NCBI GenBank assembly: GCA_023390785.1
Contig: JAEWCE010000048.1
Coordinates: forward strand, 1 to 32,476
Length of the DNA stretch: 32,476 nucleotides
From: Pseudomonadota bacterium
GTDB lineage: Bacteria; Pseudomonadota; Alphaproteobacteria; Rhizobiales; Devosiaceae
Direction: 5' to 3'
The translations under genes were made by a program, and so were the position numbers. Shown here piece after piece: positions 23,724 to 31,344 of this stretch; position 1 is the first letter of the stretch, and every line of letters starts with the position of its first letter. The notes beneath the pieces were generated by a model, which was not told where the DNA came from, ran no database searches, and saw only the letters and a program-made list of their open reading frames with translations.

Positions 23724-25325
23724 ATGCGAAGTGTGAAGTGGGGCGCCGTGGCTGCTGCCGCCCTGTTTGTGGCCCTGAGCGCGAGCGGTGCCCTGGCGCA
23801 GCAATCGGAGCACAAGACCGGCGGCCTGCCGACGCCCGAGGCGGAAAAGCAGTCGATCCCGCAGGCGCCGGTGTTTCGCGATTTCCTGCCGCAGGCAGTC
23901 GATCTGTCGCGGTACATGCCGGCAGTGGGCGACCAGGCCAACCAGGGCTCCTGCGTGGGCTGGGCGACGGCGTATGCGGCGCGCGCTTACTACGCGCAGC
24001 AGATCGAGCATCGCGACACCAGCCTGCCCGAGAACATCCCGAGCCCGGCGTGGCTCTTCGACATCATCCATATCGGCGAGGATTGCGACGGCGGCGCCTA
24101 CATTCCCGATGCGATGCGCGTGCTGATGCGCGGCGCGTATTCACTCAAGGATTTCCCCTACGACGACACCAAGTGTCCGCGGCCGGTGATCGTGCAGCGC
24201 AGCAAGGCGACCGACTTCAGGATCGACAGCTTCGAGCAGGTGTGGGACCAGCAGGAGCCGGACCTCGACAAGGTCAAGGGCGCGCTGGCGCGGGGCAACC
24301 CGGTGGTGATCCTCGCCTCGCTCGACAAGGCATTCTGGGACATCTCGCCGGCACATCCGGTGTGGCAGTCGGACAGGAGCAAGAAGGACGAGGGCGGGCA
24401 CGCCATAACCCTGGTCGGCTATGACGATGCGACGCAGACCTTCAAGTTCATCAACCAGTGGTCGACGCAATGGGGCGTCGATGGCTATGGCCGGATGAGC
24501 TACGACACGTTCGCCGCCCGCGTCTATCAGGGCTACATCATGCACCTGCCGGGCGACCCGCAGGCCAGCCTGATCGACGCCGATTTCGTCGCCGACGTGC
24601 ACACCATCGCGGCGCCGCCGGTCAATACGCCGCCGGCGGTGTTCCAGCCGCCGCTCAACGTGCGGCCGACCAGCGCCAATCGCGAGCTCGAGGCGGCGCT
24701 GCCGGCGCCCGATCTCGGGCAACTCGCCTGCGGGCGGGTGGACGTCACCACCGACGCCAACGGAAACCGCGTGGCGGTGGGTTTCGTCGGCACGCAGGCG
24801 GAGCTCGACAAGGTCGGCGAAGCGCTGAAGGGCCAGGTCGACGACAACCAGGTGACGCTGGCGCCGTGGCCGGCCTGCGAGGTGCGGCTGACGCTGGCGA
24901 GCCAGCTCGCCGACAGCGACACGCCGCAGGCGGTGATCGACCCGGTCGCGCCCAAGGTCGGCGACAGCGTGCAGATCGGCGTCGAATCGCCGGGCTTCGC
25001 CAGCTACATGTATGCGCTGTATTTCTCGGCCGACGGCACGGTGCTGAGCCTCACCCAGCCGAGTTCGGTGGCGCTGAAGCCCAAGGCGGCGCATACGCAG
25101 CTCAAGTTCGGCGACGCGCAGCCCGACACCGTGTCGCTCGAGGTGCAAAAGCCGGTCGGCGACGAGATGCTGCTGGTGGTCGCCTCGGAAAAGCCGCTGT
25201 TCGATAGTGCGCTGCCGGACCGGCAGACCGATCGCGCCTTCCTCAGTGCGCTGCGGGAGGCGACGCTGGGCGGTGGTTCAGGACGCGTCACGGCGACGCT
25301 CTTGCCGGTGACGACCACCGAGTAG
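23724..25325 (+). CDS. Secreted papain-like (C1) cysteine peptidase with DUF4384-like C-terminus
   Basis: Predicted exported peptidase, 533 aa. Seen: signal peptide (about residues 1-25, ending GALA before QQ); a papain fold (about 55-275) with oxyanion Q71, nucleophile C77 in NQGSCVGWATAYA, H226 in GGHAITLVGYDD and N244 in FINQWSTQWG; a linker rich in Pro/Ala; a middle segment (about 330-390) of unknown fold; and a C-terminal beta-rich domain (about 410-520) resembling DUF4384, which often follows peptidase or caspase-like domains in bacteria. All catalytic residues are present, so it should be active. No propeptide or inhibitor gene is evident next to it. It is followed by a clear terminator. 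The substrate is unknown. Confidence 0.82.
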   Translation: MRSVKWGAVAAAALFVALSASGALAQQSEHKTGGLPTPEAEKQSIPQAPVFRDFLPQAVDLSRYMPAVGDQANQGSCVGWATAYAARAYYAQQIEHRDTSLPENIPSPAWLFDIIHIGEDCDGGAYIPDAMRVLMRGAYSLKDFPYDDTKCPRPVIVQRSKATDFRIDSFEQVWDQQEPDLDKVKGALARGNPVVILASLDKAFWDISPAHPVWQSDRSKKDEGGHAITLVGYDDATQTFKFINQWSTQWGVDGYGRMSYDTFAARVYQGYIMHLPGDPQASLIDADFVADVHTIAAPPVNTPPAVFQPPLNVRPTSANRELEAALPAPDLGQLACGRVDVTTDANGNRVAVGFVGTQAELDKVGEALKGQVDDNQVTLAPWPACEVRLTLASQLADSDTPQAVIDPVAPKVGDSVQIGVESPGFASYMYALYFSADGTVLSLTQPSSVALKPKAAHTQLKFGDAQPDTVSLEVQKPVGDEMLLVVASEKPLFDSALPDRQTDRAFLSALREATLGGGSGRVTATLLPVTTTE

Positions 25326-25347
25326 GACGGGCAGGACACGGACTCGG

Positions 25348-25376
25348 ATGGGCCGGCGTCCTGCCGGCCCATTTTG
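25348..25376 (+). terminator. Rho-independent terminator of the peptidase gene
   Basis: ATGGGCCGGC (25348-25357), loop GTCCT, GCCGGCCCAT (25363-25372), then TTTT: a perfect 10-bp GC-rich stem with a short T-run, 22 bp after the peptidase stop. It separates that gene from the antiporter gene. Confidence 0.88.
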
Positions 25377-25505
25377 TATGCGGCTCACGATTTCGCTGCA
25401 TTTTTGCCCAAGCCTGTGGTTGCGCGGCGGACCGAACGCTCCCATGTTGCCCTTGGGTCGCCCCATAACTGGAACCTAGTTCACTTCGCCGTCGGAGAAG
25501 AAGGC

Positions 25506-27806
25506 ATGCCGCATGACACACCCCTGATCTCCACGATCGTGGCAGGTCTGGTGCTGGCATTCATCTTCGGCGCTGCGGCGAACCGGCTGCGCATGCCGCC
25601 ACTGGTGGGCTATCTGATCGCCGGCGTCCTGGTCGGCCCGTTCACGCCCGGGTTCGTCGCCAATGCCGAGCTCGCCACCGAGCTCAGCGAGATCGGCGTG
25701 ATCCTGCTGATGTTCGGCGTGGGCCTGCATTTTTCGCTCAAGGACCTGCTGTCGGTGCAGGCGGTGGCTGTGCCGGGCGCGTTGCTGCGGATCGCCGGTG
25801 GCACGGTGATGGGGCTTGGGCTCGCGCTGTTGATGGGTTGGTCCTGGGGTGGCGGCCTGGTCTTCGGTCTGGCGCTGTCGGTGGCCTCGACCGTGGTGCT
25901 GCTCAAGGCGCTGCAGGACCGGCACCTCGTTGATTCCGACCGCGGCCGCATCGCGGTGGGCTGGGTGATCGTCGAAGATATCGCCATGGTGCTGGCGCTG
26001 GTGCTGATCCCCGCCTTCGCAGGGATCATGGGCGGCACGGCGCAGCAAATCCACGATCCGTTCGTCGACGTGGTCGAGCGCTTCACAGGGGTCGAGCTCA
26101 ACATCTGGGGCATCCTCGGCGTCACTGTGGTCAAGCTCGGCGCCTTCGTCGGCTTCATGCTGGTGGTGGGGCGGCGGGTCATTCCCTGGATCCTGCATCT
26201 CACCGCCCACACGGGCTCGCGCGAGCTGTTCCGGCTGGCGGTGCTGGCGATCGCGCTCGGCGTTGCGGCGGGCGCCGCGTACCTGTTCGGCGTTAGCCTT
26301 GCGCTCGGGGCGTTCTTTGCCGGCATGATTCTCAGCGAAAGCGAGCTGTCCAATCGTGCGGCGCAGGAGAGCCTGCCGTTCCGCGATGCCTTCGCGGTGC
26401 TGTTCTTCGTTGCCGTCGGCATGCTGTTCGACCCGATGATCCTGGTCACGCATCCGTTCGAGGTGCTGGGCACGCTGTTCATCATCATCGTCGGCAAGTC
26501 GGTGCTCGGCTTCTTCCTCGTCATAGCGCTCAGGCGGCCGGTCGGGGCGGCCCTGACGATCTCGGCGTCGCTGGCGCAGATCGGCGAGTTCAGCTTTATC
26601 CTCGCCGCGCTGGGCATAGGACTCGGACTGATGCCCCGGGATGCGCAGAGCTACATCCTCGCCGGTTCGATCATCTCTATCCTGGTCAATCCGCTGTTGA
26701 TGTTTGCCGCCGAGCATCTGCGCCCCCGGCTCGAGGCGCGCATTGCGGTCAATGCCCCGATCGTCGTGCCGACGCGGGTCGAGCCCGAACTGAGCGGCAG
26801 CGCGGTCGCGCCGACGCCCGAGCCGGTGGAAGCCAGCGACGAACGTCAGCCGACCACGCTGCACGATCACGCGGTGCTGATCGGCTATGGCCGGGTCGGC
26901 ACGGTGGTTGCCGACGGGCTGAAGCGACAGGGCACCCCCTTTGTTCTGATCGAGGATGCGGAAAAGCGCGTCGCCGCGGCGCACGCGGCGGGCATCGAGG
27001 TGGTGGTCGGCAATGCCGCGAGCGGCAAGGCGCTGGCACTCGCCAATGTGGCCCAGGCCCACACGCTCCTGGTCGCCATCCCCAATGCCTTCGAGGCGGG
27101 GCAAGCGGTGGAGCAGGCGCGCAAGGGCAATGAGCGGCTGCACATCGTAGCGCGGGCGCATTCGGACGAAGAGGACAGCTATCTGCGTGAGCTCGGCGCC
27201 AATGAAGTGATCATGGGCGAGCGCGAGATCGGTCTCGGCATGCTGGGCTGGACCGAGGCGGAGATGGCCCGCGACGCCGAGAACAGCGGCGGCGGGACGC
27301 AGGCGGGAATGGATGCCATCGCCGCGGCGCTCAAGGTCGAACCCGTGCTGGCGACGGCGCAGCCGGTTGTGACGCCGGCCGCGGATATACCACCGGTGGC
27401 GACGCTGCCCGACCCAGACGTCGTGCCGGCGGAAGAGCTCGAGGCGGCGATCGAAGCGGCGCATCCCGCGCATGTGATCGAAGGCGCGGCCGAGCCGGCC
27501 GCGGTGGTCCCGGCGCTGGGGGAGATGCCGGCAACGGAAGACGCGATGCCGGAGGGGCAGGCCTTGGAGCTGCAAGAGCAGCAAGCCGAGCCGGACGCGC
27601 CAACCATGCCGGCCGCCTATGTGGTGGCGCCGGTGGTGATATCGCCGGCGCCGCTGGTGGCGGAGGTGCCGACGGCCGAAGATGTGCCGGTCCTGGTGCC
27701 CGTGCCGGAGGCTCCTCCGGCGGGCCCGCCGCGGGCGAGGCCTTCGGGGCCGGCAACGGCACCGGGCTCGGCCTTCAACCCGGAAGTGGAACCGGCCGAC
27801 AAGTGA
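25506..27806 (+). CDS. Kef/YbaL-type cation:proton antiporter with RCK domain and long Ala/Pro/Glu tail
   Basis: Inner-membrane monovalent cation/proton antiporter of the CPA2 group, 766 aa. Seen: about 12 membrane helices in the Na/H-exchanger domain (residues 5-390), and a cytosolic TrkA-N/RCK domain with the nucleotide-binding motif IGYGRVG (459-465) continuing to about 575. A tail of about 170 residues (595-766) is dominated by Ala, Pro, Glu and Val and looks disordered. YbaL-type proteins are usually about 560 aa, so the tail is an addition. ATG 25506 follows GGAGAAGAAGGC; the frame is open further upstream into the terminator of the previous gene, which I reject as coding. No ancillary KefF/KefG gene is adjacent. 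The cation (probably K+) is inferred from the family. Confidence 0.88.
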   Translation: MPHDTPLISTIVAGLVLAFIFGAAANRLRMPPLVGYLIAGVLVGPFTPGFVANAELATELSEIGVILLMFGVGLHFSLKDLLSVQAVAVPGALLRIAGGTVMGLGLALLMGWSWGGGLVFGLALSVASTVVLLKALQDRHLVDSDRGRIAVGWVIVEDIAMVLALVLIPAFAGIMGGTAQQIHDPFVDVVERFTGVELNIWGILGVTVVKLGAFVGFMLVVGRRVIPWILHLTAHTGSRELFRLAVLAIALGVAAGAAYLFGVSLALGAFFAGMILSESELSNRAAQESLPFRDAFAVLFFVAVGMLFDPMILVTHPFEVLGTLFIIIVGKSVLGFFLVIALRRPVGAALTISASLAQIGEFSFILAALGIGLGLMPRDAQSYILAGSIISILVNPLLMFAAEHLRPRLEARIAVNAPIVVPTRVEPELSGSAVAPTPEPVEASDERQPTTLHDHAVLIGYGRVGTVVADGLKRQGTPFVLIEDAEKRVAAAHAAGIEVVVGNAASGKALALANVAQAHTLLVAIPNAFEAGQAVEQARKGNERLHIVARAHSDEEDSYLRELGANEVIMGEREIGLGMLGWTEAEMARDAENSGGGTQAGMDAIAAALKVEPVLATAQPVVTPAADIPPVATLPDPDVVPAEELEAAIEAAHPAHVIEGAAEPAAVVPALGEMPATEDAMPEGQALELQEQQAEPDAPTMPAAYVVAPVVISPAPLVAEVPTAEDVPVLVPVPEAPPAGPPRARPSGPATAPGSAFNPEVEPADK

Positions 27807-27858
27807 CCTCGCAATTGCCGGCAAAGCGCGATATCTGGGCTGAACCGATCGGCCGCAG

Positions 27859-28293
27859 ATGATCTCGCAAAAGGCAAAATATGCGCTTCGGGCGCTTCTG
27901 GCGCTCTGTAAGGCGCCGCCCGAGGCGTCGCTGATGATCTCGGAAATCTCGAAGTCGCAGGCGATTCCGAAGAAGTTCCTCGAGCAGATCCTGCTCGAGC
28001 TCAAGCGCGCCGGGATCGTGATGAGCCGGCGCGGGCGGCTGGGCGGCTATGTGCTGCTGCGGCCGGCCGACAAGATCACGTTCGGCGAGGTGCTCCGGCT
28101 CATCGACGGGCCGATCGCGCCGCTGCCCTGCCTCAGCAAGATCGCATACCGGCGCTGCGCCGATTGCCAGGACGAGGCGACCTGCGAAATCCGGCACGTC
28201 TTCGCCAGCGTGGTCAAGGCGCAGCGCGAGGTGCTCGACCACACAACGTTCGCCGACGCGCTGCAAAAGGGCCGCATGCCGGAACTGGTCTAG
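27859..28293 (+). CDS. Rrf2-family transcriptional regulator with clustered cysteines, probable regulator of sulfate uptake
   Basis: Small winged-helix regulator, 144 aa. Seen: the Rrf2 start MISQKAKYALRALLAL, helix-turn-helix with PKKFLEQILLELKRAGIV, wing RRGRLGGYVL, and a cysteine loop C91-x8-C100-x2-C103-x5-C109. Rrf2 proteins such as IscR use three cysteines here to hold an Fe-S cluster; CymR, a sulfur regulator in Firmicutes, is also Rrf2. The spacing here differs from IscR, so cluster binding is inference. It lies 206 bp before sbp on the same strand, and a palindrome sits in the sbp promoter, so control of sulfate uptake in response to cysteine or Fe-S status is likely. ATG 27859 has a weak SD and is the natural N-terminus. 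Confidence 0.87.
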   Translation: MISQKAKYALRALLALCKAPPEASLMISEISKSQAIPKKFLEQILLELKRAGIVMSRRGRLGGYVLLRPADKITFGEVLRLIDGPIAPLPCLSKIAYRRCADCQDEATCEIRHVFASVVKAQREVLDHTTFADALQKGRMPELV

Positions 28294-28441
28294 GCGCGGC
28301 CTCCGGTTTGGCTAGTCCAAGCGCAGCAAGCGATTTCGCGTGCTGGCCAAAGCGCGGAACAAACTATTCAAATTTTCCTTTGGAACCGGCCCCCGGGGGA
28401 AAGCATTTCTGCGTGGCCACGAATTGCGATTCCGAGAAAGC

Positions 28442-28469
28442 TTGAGATAGTCGACTAAGAAGGTAGAGT
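28442..28469 (+). promoter_or_regulatory. Sigma-70-type promoter of sbp-cysTWA
   Basis: TTGAGA (28442-28447), 16-bp spacer, TAGAGT (28464-28469): 5/6 and 4/6 matches. The expected start near 28476 lies about 24 nt before the sbp ATG. The spacer contains a perfect palindrome, so a bound protein would block RNA polymerase. Confidence 0.5.
28448..28457. promoter_or_regulatory. Palindromic operator in the sbp promoter
   Basis: TAGTCGACTA is a perfect 10-bp palindrome between the predicted -35 and -10 of sbp. With the Rrf2 regulator encoded just upstream, it is the best candidate for that protein's binding site. A second palindrome, CCCCCGGGGG (28390-28399), lies further upstream and is probably a GC-rich chance repeat. 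Confidence 0.55.
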
Positions 28470-28499
28470 TACGACAGTTTCTTCACCACGGAGGTTCTG

Positions 28500-29531
28500 A
28501 TGAAGACGACTGCCAAGGTTCTGGCCATTGCGGCGCTGTTCGCAGCGCTCGGCCTTGCGGGAGTGGTAACCGCCCGCGCCGCAGATTTGCATCTGCTCAA
28601 TGTCAGCTACGACCCAACCCGCGAGCTCTACGAACAATACGACCAGGCGTTCGCGGCGTACTGGCTGCAAAAGACCGGCGATAATGTCACCATCGACCAG
28701 AGCCATGGCGGCTCGGGCAAGCAGGCGCAGGCGGTGATCGACGGGCTCGACGCCGACGTGGTGACTCTGGCGTTGCAGGGTGACATCGACGCCATCGCGA
28801 AAAAGTCCGGGAAGATCGACGCCAATTGGCGCGGCACGCTGGCGCACAACAACACGCCCTACACGTCGACCATCATCTTCCTTGTACGCAAGGGCAACCC
28901 CAAGGGCATCAAGGACTGGGGCGACCTGGTGAAGGGCGACGTGCAGGTGATCACGCCCAATCCCAAGACCTCGGGCGGCGCGCGCTGGGCCTACCTCGCC
29001 GCCTGGAACTACGGCTACAAGACCGGCGGCAACGATGCGGGCAAGGCGAAGGAGTTCGTCAAGCAGCTCTACCAGCACGTGCCGGTGCTGGGTACCGGAG
29101 CCCGCGACTCGACGGTGACTTATGCGCAGAAGGGCCTCGGCGACGTGCTTCTGTCGTGGGAGAACGAGGCCTATCTGGTGCTCGACGAATTCGGTGCCGA
29201 CAATTTCGACATCGTCTATCCGCCCAGCTCCATCCTCGCCGAACCGCCCGTCGCGGTGGTGACCAGGAATGCCGAGGCGCACGGCACTACCGAGCTCGCC
29301 AGAGCCTATCTGGACTACCTCTATTCGCCCGAGGGACAGACGGTGGCCGCCAAGAACCACTACCGCCCGATCGAGCCGGACAAGGTGACCGACCCGGCGC
29401 TGCTGGCGGCCTTCCCCAAGCTCGATCTGGTCTCTATCGACGACCCCGAGTTCGGCGGCTGGGCCAAGGTGCAGCCAGAGCATTTCGGCGATGGTGGGAT
29501 CTTTGACCAGATCTACGCTCCCGCCAACTAG
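28500..29531 (+). CDS. sbp: Sulfate ABC transporter periplasmic binding protein
   Basis: Periplasmic sulfate (and possibly thiosulfate) binding protein, 343 aa. Seen: signal peptide (about residues 1-27, ending ARAA), then the family start LLNVSYDPTRELYEQYD, QSHGGSGKQA, TPNPKTSGGARW and YLYSPEGQ, all closely matching E. coli Sbp. ATG 28500 has GGAGG at 5 nt. It delivers sulfate to CysTW. It is the first gene of the sbp-cysT-cysW-cysA unit; the gap to cysT (73 bp) contains a GC-rich hairpin. Confidence 0.95.
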   Translation: MKTTAKVLAIAALFAALGLAGVVTARAADLHLLNVSYDPTRELYEQYDQAFAAYWLQKTGDNVTIDQSHGGSGKQAQAVIDGLDADVVTLALQGDIDAIAKKSGKIDANWRGTLAHNNTPYTSTIIFLVRKGNPKGIKDWGDLVKGDVQVITPNPKTSGGARWAYLAAWNYGYKTGGNDAGKAKEFVKQLYQHVPVLGTGARDSTVTYAQKGLGDVLLSWENEAYLVLDEFGADNFDIVYPPSSILAEPPVAVVTRNAEAHGTTELARAYLDYLYSPEGQTVAAKNHYRPIEPDKVTDPALLAAFPKLDLVSIDDPEFGGWAKVQPEHFGDGGIFDQIYAPAN

Positions 29532-29576
29532 GTCGCCCGCGCTGGTCGCGGCCGGCCCCGAGCAGACCGCCCTGTT

Positions 29577-29598
29577 CCACCCCGCGAAAGCGGGGTGG
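29577..29598. repeat. Palindromic repeat just upstream of cysT
   Basis: CCACCCCGC (29577-29585) and GCGGGGTGG (29590-29598) are perfect 9-bp arms with a GAAA tetraloop. The right arm ends 6 bp before the chosen cysT GTG and overlaps its only SD-like sequence (GGGGTGGGG). The hairpin could therefore both protect the sbp mRNA and hide the cysT ribosome site. The core resembles the 29-46 element. Confidence 0.7.
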
Positions 29599-29604
29599 GG
29601 CCTG

Positions 29605-30441
29605 GTGAAGCCGAACGTCATTCCAGGTTTCGGCCTGACGCTCGGCTACACCATGGTATATCTGAGCCTGATCGTCCTGATCCCGTTGGCGGCGCTGTTC
29701 ATCAAATCGGCAACGCTGCCGCTGGCAGAGATCGTGCGCATCGCGACGTCGCAACGGACGCTGCAGGCGCTGTGGGTGAGCTTCGGCTCGTCGCTTCTTG
29801 CGGCGCTGGTCAATCTGGTGTTCGGCGTGCTGCTCGCCTGGGTACTGGTGCGATACAAATTCATCGGCCGGCGGCTGCTCGATGCCATCGTCGACCTGCC
29901 GTTCGCGCTGCCGACGGCGGTGGCGGGCATCGCGCTCTCCACCATCTACGCGGACAAGGGCTGGATCGGCTGGCTGGTCGGCGCCAATGGGCCCCTGCAT
30001 TTGGGCTGGAAGATCGCCTATACGCCCTCGGGCATCGTCATCGCGCTGATCTTTATCGGCCTGCCGTTCGTGGTGCGCACGGTGCAGCCGGTGCTGGAGG
30101 AGTTCGAGCAGGAGCTCGAGGAGGCGGCGGCGACGCTGGGAGCGAGCCGCTGGCAGACGATCGCGCGGGTGATCCTGCCGTGGCTGCTGCCCGCGATCCT
30201 CACCGGCTTCGCGCTCGCTTTCGCGCGGGCCGTGGGCGAGTACGGCTCGGTGATCTTCATTGCCTCTAACATTCCAAACCAGTCGGAGATTGCGCCGCTG
30301 CTGATCGTCATCAAGCTCGAGGAATTCGACGTGGGCGGCGCGGCGGTGATCGCCACCATCATGCTGGTGGTCGCCTTCCTGATGCTGCTCGTCATCAATC
30401 TTATCCAGGCCTGGGCGAGGAAACGCTATGGCGATGTATGA
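29605..30441 (+). CDS. cysT: Sulfate ABC transporter permease CysT (CysU)
   Basis: Inner-membrane permease, 278 aa, about six to seven helices. Seen: PGFGLTLGYTMVYLSLIVLI at the start, as in CysT of other proteobacteria; DLPFALPTAVAGIAL; and the EAA loop EEAAATLGASRWQTIARVI. GTG 29605 is chosen since homologous proteins begin about here. The frame is open 114 bp further upstream to an ATG inside sbp, but that segment runs through a palindromic repeat and is not protein-like. The last 14 bp overlap cysW. Confidence 0.93.
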   Translation: MKPNVIPGFGLTLGYTMVYLSLIVLIPLAALFIKSATLPLAEIVRIATSQRTLQALWVSFGSSLLAALVNLVFGVLLAWVLVRYKFIGRRLLDAIVDLPFALPTAVAGIALSTIYADKGWIGWLVGANGPLHLGWKIAYTPSGIVIALIFIGLPFVVRTVQPVLEEFEQELEEAAATLGASRWQTIARVILPWLLPAILTGFALAFARAVGEYGSVIFIASNIPNQSEIAPLLIVIKLEEFDVGGAAVIATIMLVVAFLMLLVINLIQAWARKRYGDV

Positions 30442-31333
30442 GCAGGACGTCGCCGTCTACGACAGCCGGCGGCCGAACGAGCCGACCTTCGCGCACAGCC
30501 GGCCGACTTCGGAGCCGGGCTGGATAAAGTGGACGCTGATCGGCATCGCCGTGGCGTTCATGGCGCTGATGGTGCTGCTGCCGCTGCTGGTGGTGTTCAT
30601 CGAGGCGTTCCGCAAGGGCCTCGAGGCCTACCTCAAGACGTTCACCGACCGGAACGCGCTTGCCGCGATCCAGCTGACGCTGCTGGTGGCGGTGATCGCG
30701 GTGCCGCTCAACCTGGTGTTCGGCGTCGCCGCGGCCTGGGCGGTGGCCAAGTACGAGTTCTGGGGCAAGTCGTTTCTGATCACACTGATCGATCTGCCGT
30801 TCTCGATCTCACCGGTGGTGTCGGGCATGGTCTATGTGCTGCTGTTCGGAGCGCAGGGCTGGTTCGGCGGCTGGCTGGCGGATGCCCGGATCCAGATCAT
30901 CTTTGCGGTGCCCGGCATCGTGCTGGCGACGATCTTCGTCACCTTCCCGTTCATTGCGCGCGAGCTGATCCCGCTGATGCAGGACCAGGGAACGCAGGAC
31001 GAGGAGGCGGCGCTGTCGCTTGGCGCCACGGGCTGGCAGACCTTCTGGCGGGTGACGCTGCCCAACATCAAATGGGGGCTGCTCTACGGCGTGCTGCTGT
31101 GCAATGCGCGCGCCATGGGCGAGTTTGGCGCGGTGTCGGTGGTGTCGGGGCATATCCGCGGCAAAACCAACACGATGCCGCTGCACATCGAAATCCTCTA
31201 CAACGAATACAATTTCGCCGGGGCCTTCGCCATGGCGTCGGTGCTGGCGATGCTGGCGCTGGTGACGCTGCTCATCAAGACCATCCTCGAGTTCCGCTAT
31301 GGCGACGAACTCGCGGGCACACGCGGGCACTAG
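30428..31333 (+). CDS. cysW: Sulfate ABC transporter permease CysW
   Basis: Inner-membrane permease, 301 aa, partner of CysT. Seen: a polar N-terminal tail of about 35 residues, a first helix at about 37-59, DLPFSISPVVSGMVY (close to CysW signatures), the EAA loop EEAALSLGATGWQTFW, and ARAMGEFGAVSVVSGHIRG. ATG 30428 is preceded by GAGGAAAC; a second ATG two codons on is possible. It overlaps cysT by 14 bp, which suggests translational coupling. cysA starts 11 bp after its stop. Confidence 0.95.
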   Translation: MAMYEQDVAVYDSRRPNEPTFAHSRPTSEPGWIKWTLIGIAVAFMALMVLLPLLVVFIEAFRKGLEAYLKTFTDRNALAAIQLTLLVAVIAVPLNLVFGVAAAWAVAKYEFWGKSFLITLIDLPFSISPVVSGMVYVLLFGAQGWFGGWLADARIQIIFAVPGIVLATIFVTFPFIARELIPLMQDQGTQDEEAALSLGATGWQTFWRVTLPNIKWGLLYGVLLCNARAMGEFGAVSVVSGHIRGKTNTMPLHIEILYNEYNFAGAFAMASVLAMLALVTLLIKTILEFRYGDELAGTRGH

Positions 31334-31344
31334 GGGGCCGTTCG

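Noticed and set aside
25476..28004. Open frame of about 840 codons on the minus strand opposite the antiporter
   Set aside because: Arg/His/Asp-rich shadow of the GC-rich plus-strand gene; runs across an intergenic gap into the Rrf2 gene.
28325..28344. Imperfect stem after the Rrf2 gene as a terminator
   Set aside because: AGCAAGCGA/TCGCGTGCT has a mismatch, only a 2-nt loop and no T-tract.
28390..28399. CCCCCGGGGG palindrome upstream of sbp as an operator
   Set aside because: Low-complexity GC palindromes are frequent by chance in this genome, and it lies away from the promoter hexamers.
30529..31344. N-terminal extension of CysA across cysW
   Set aside because: It overlaps the real permease gene and lacks membrane or ATPase features; TTG 31345 starts a standard CysA.
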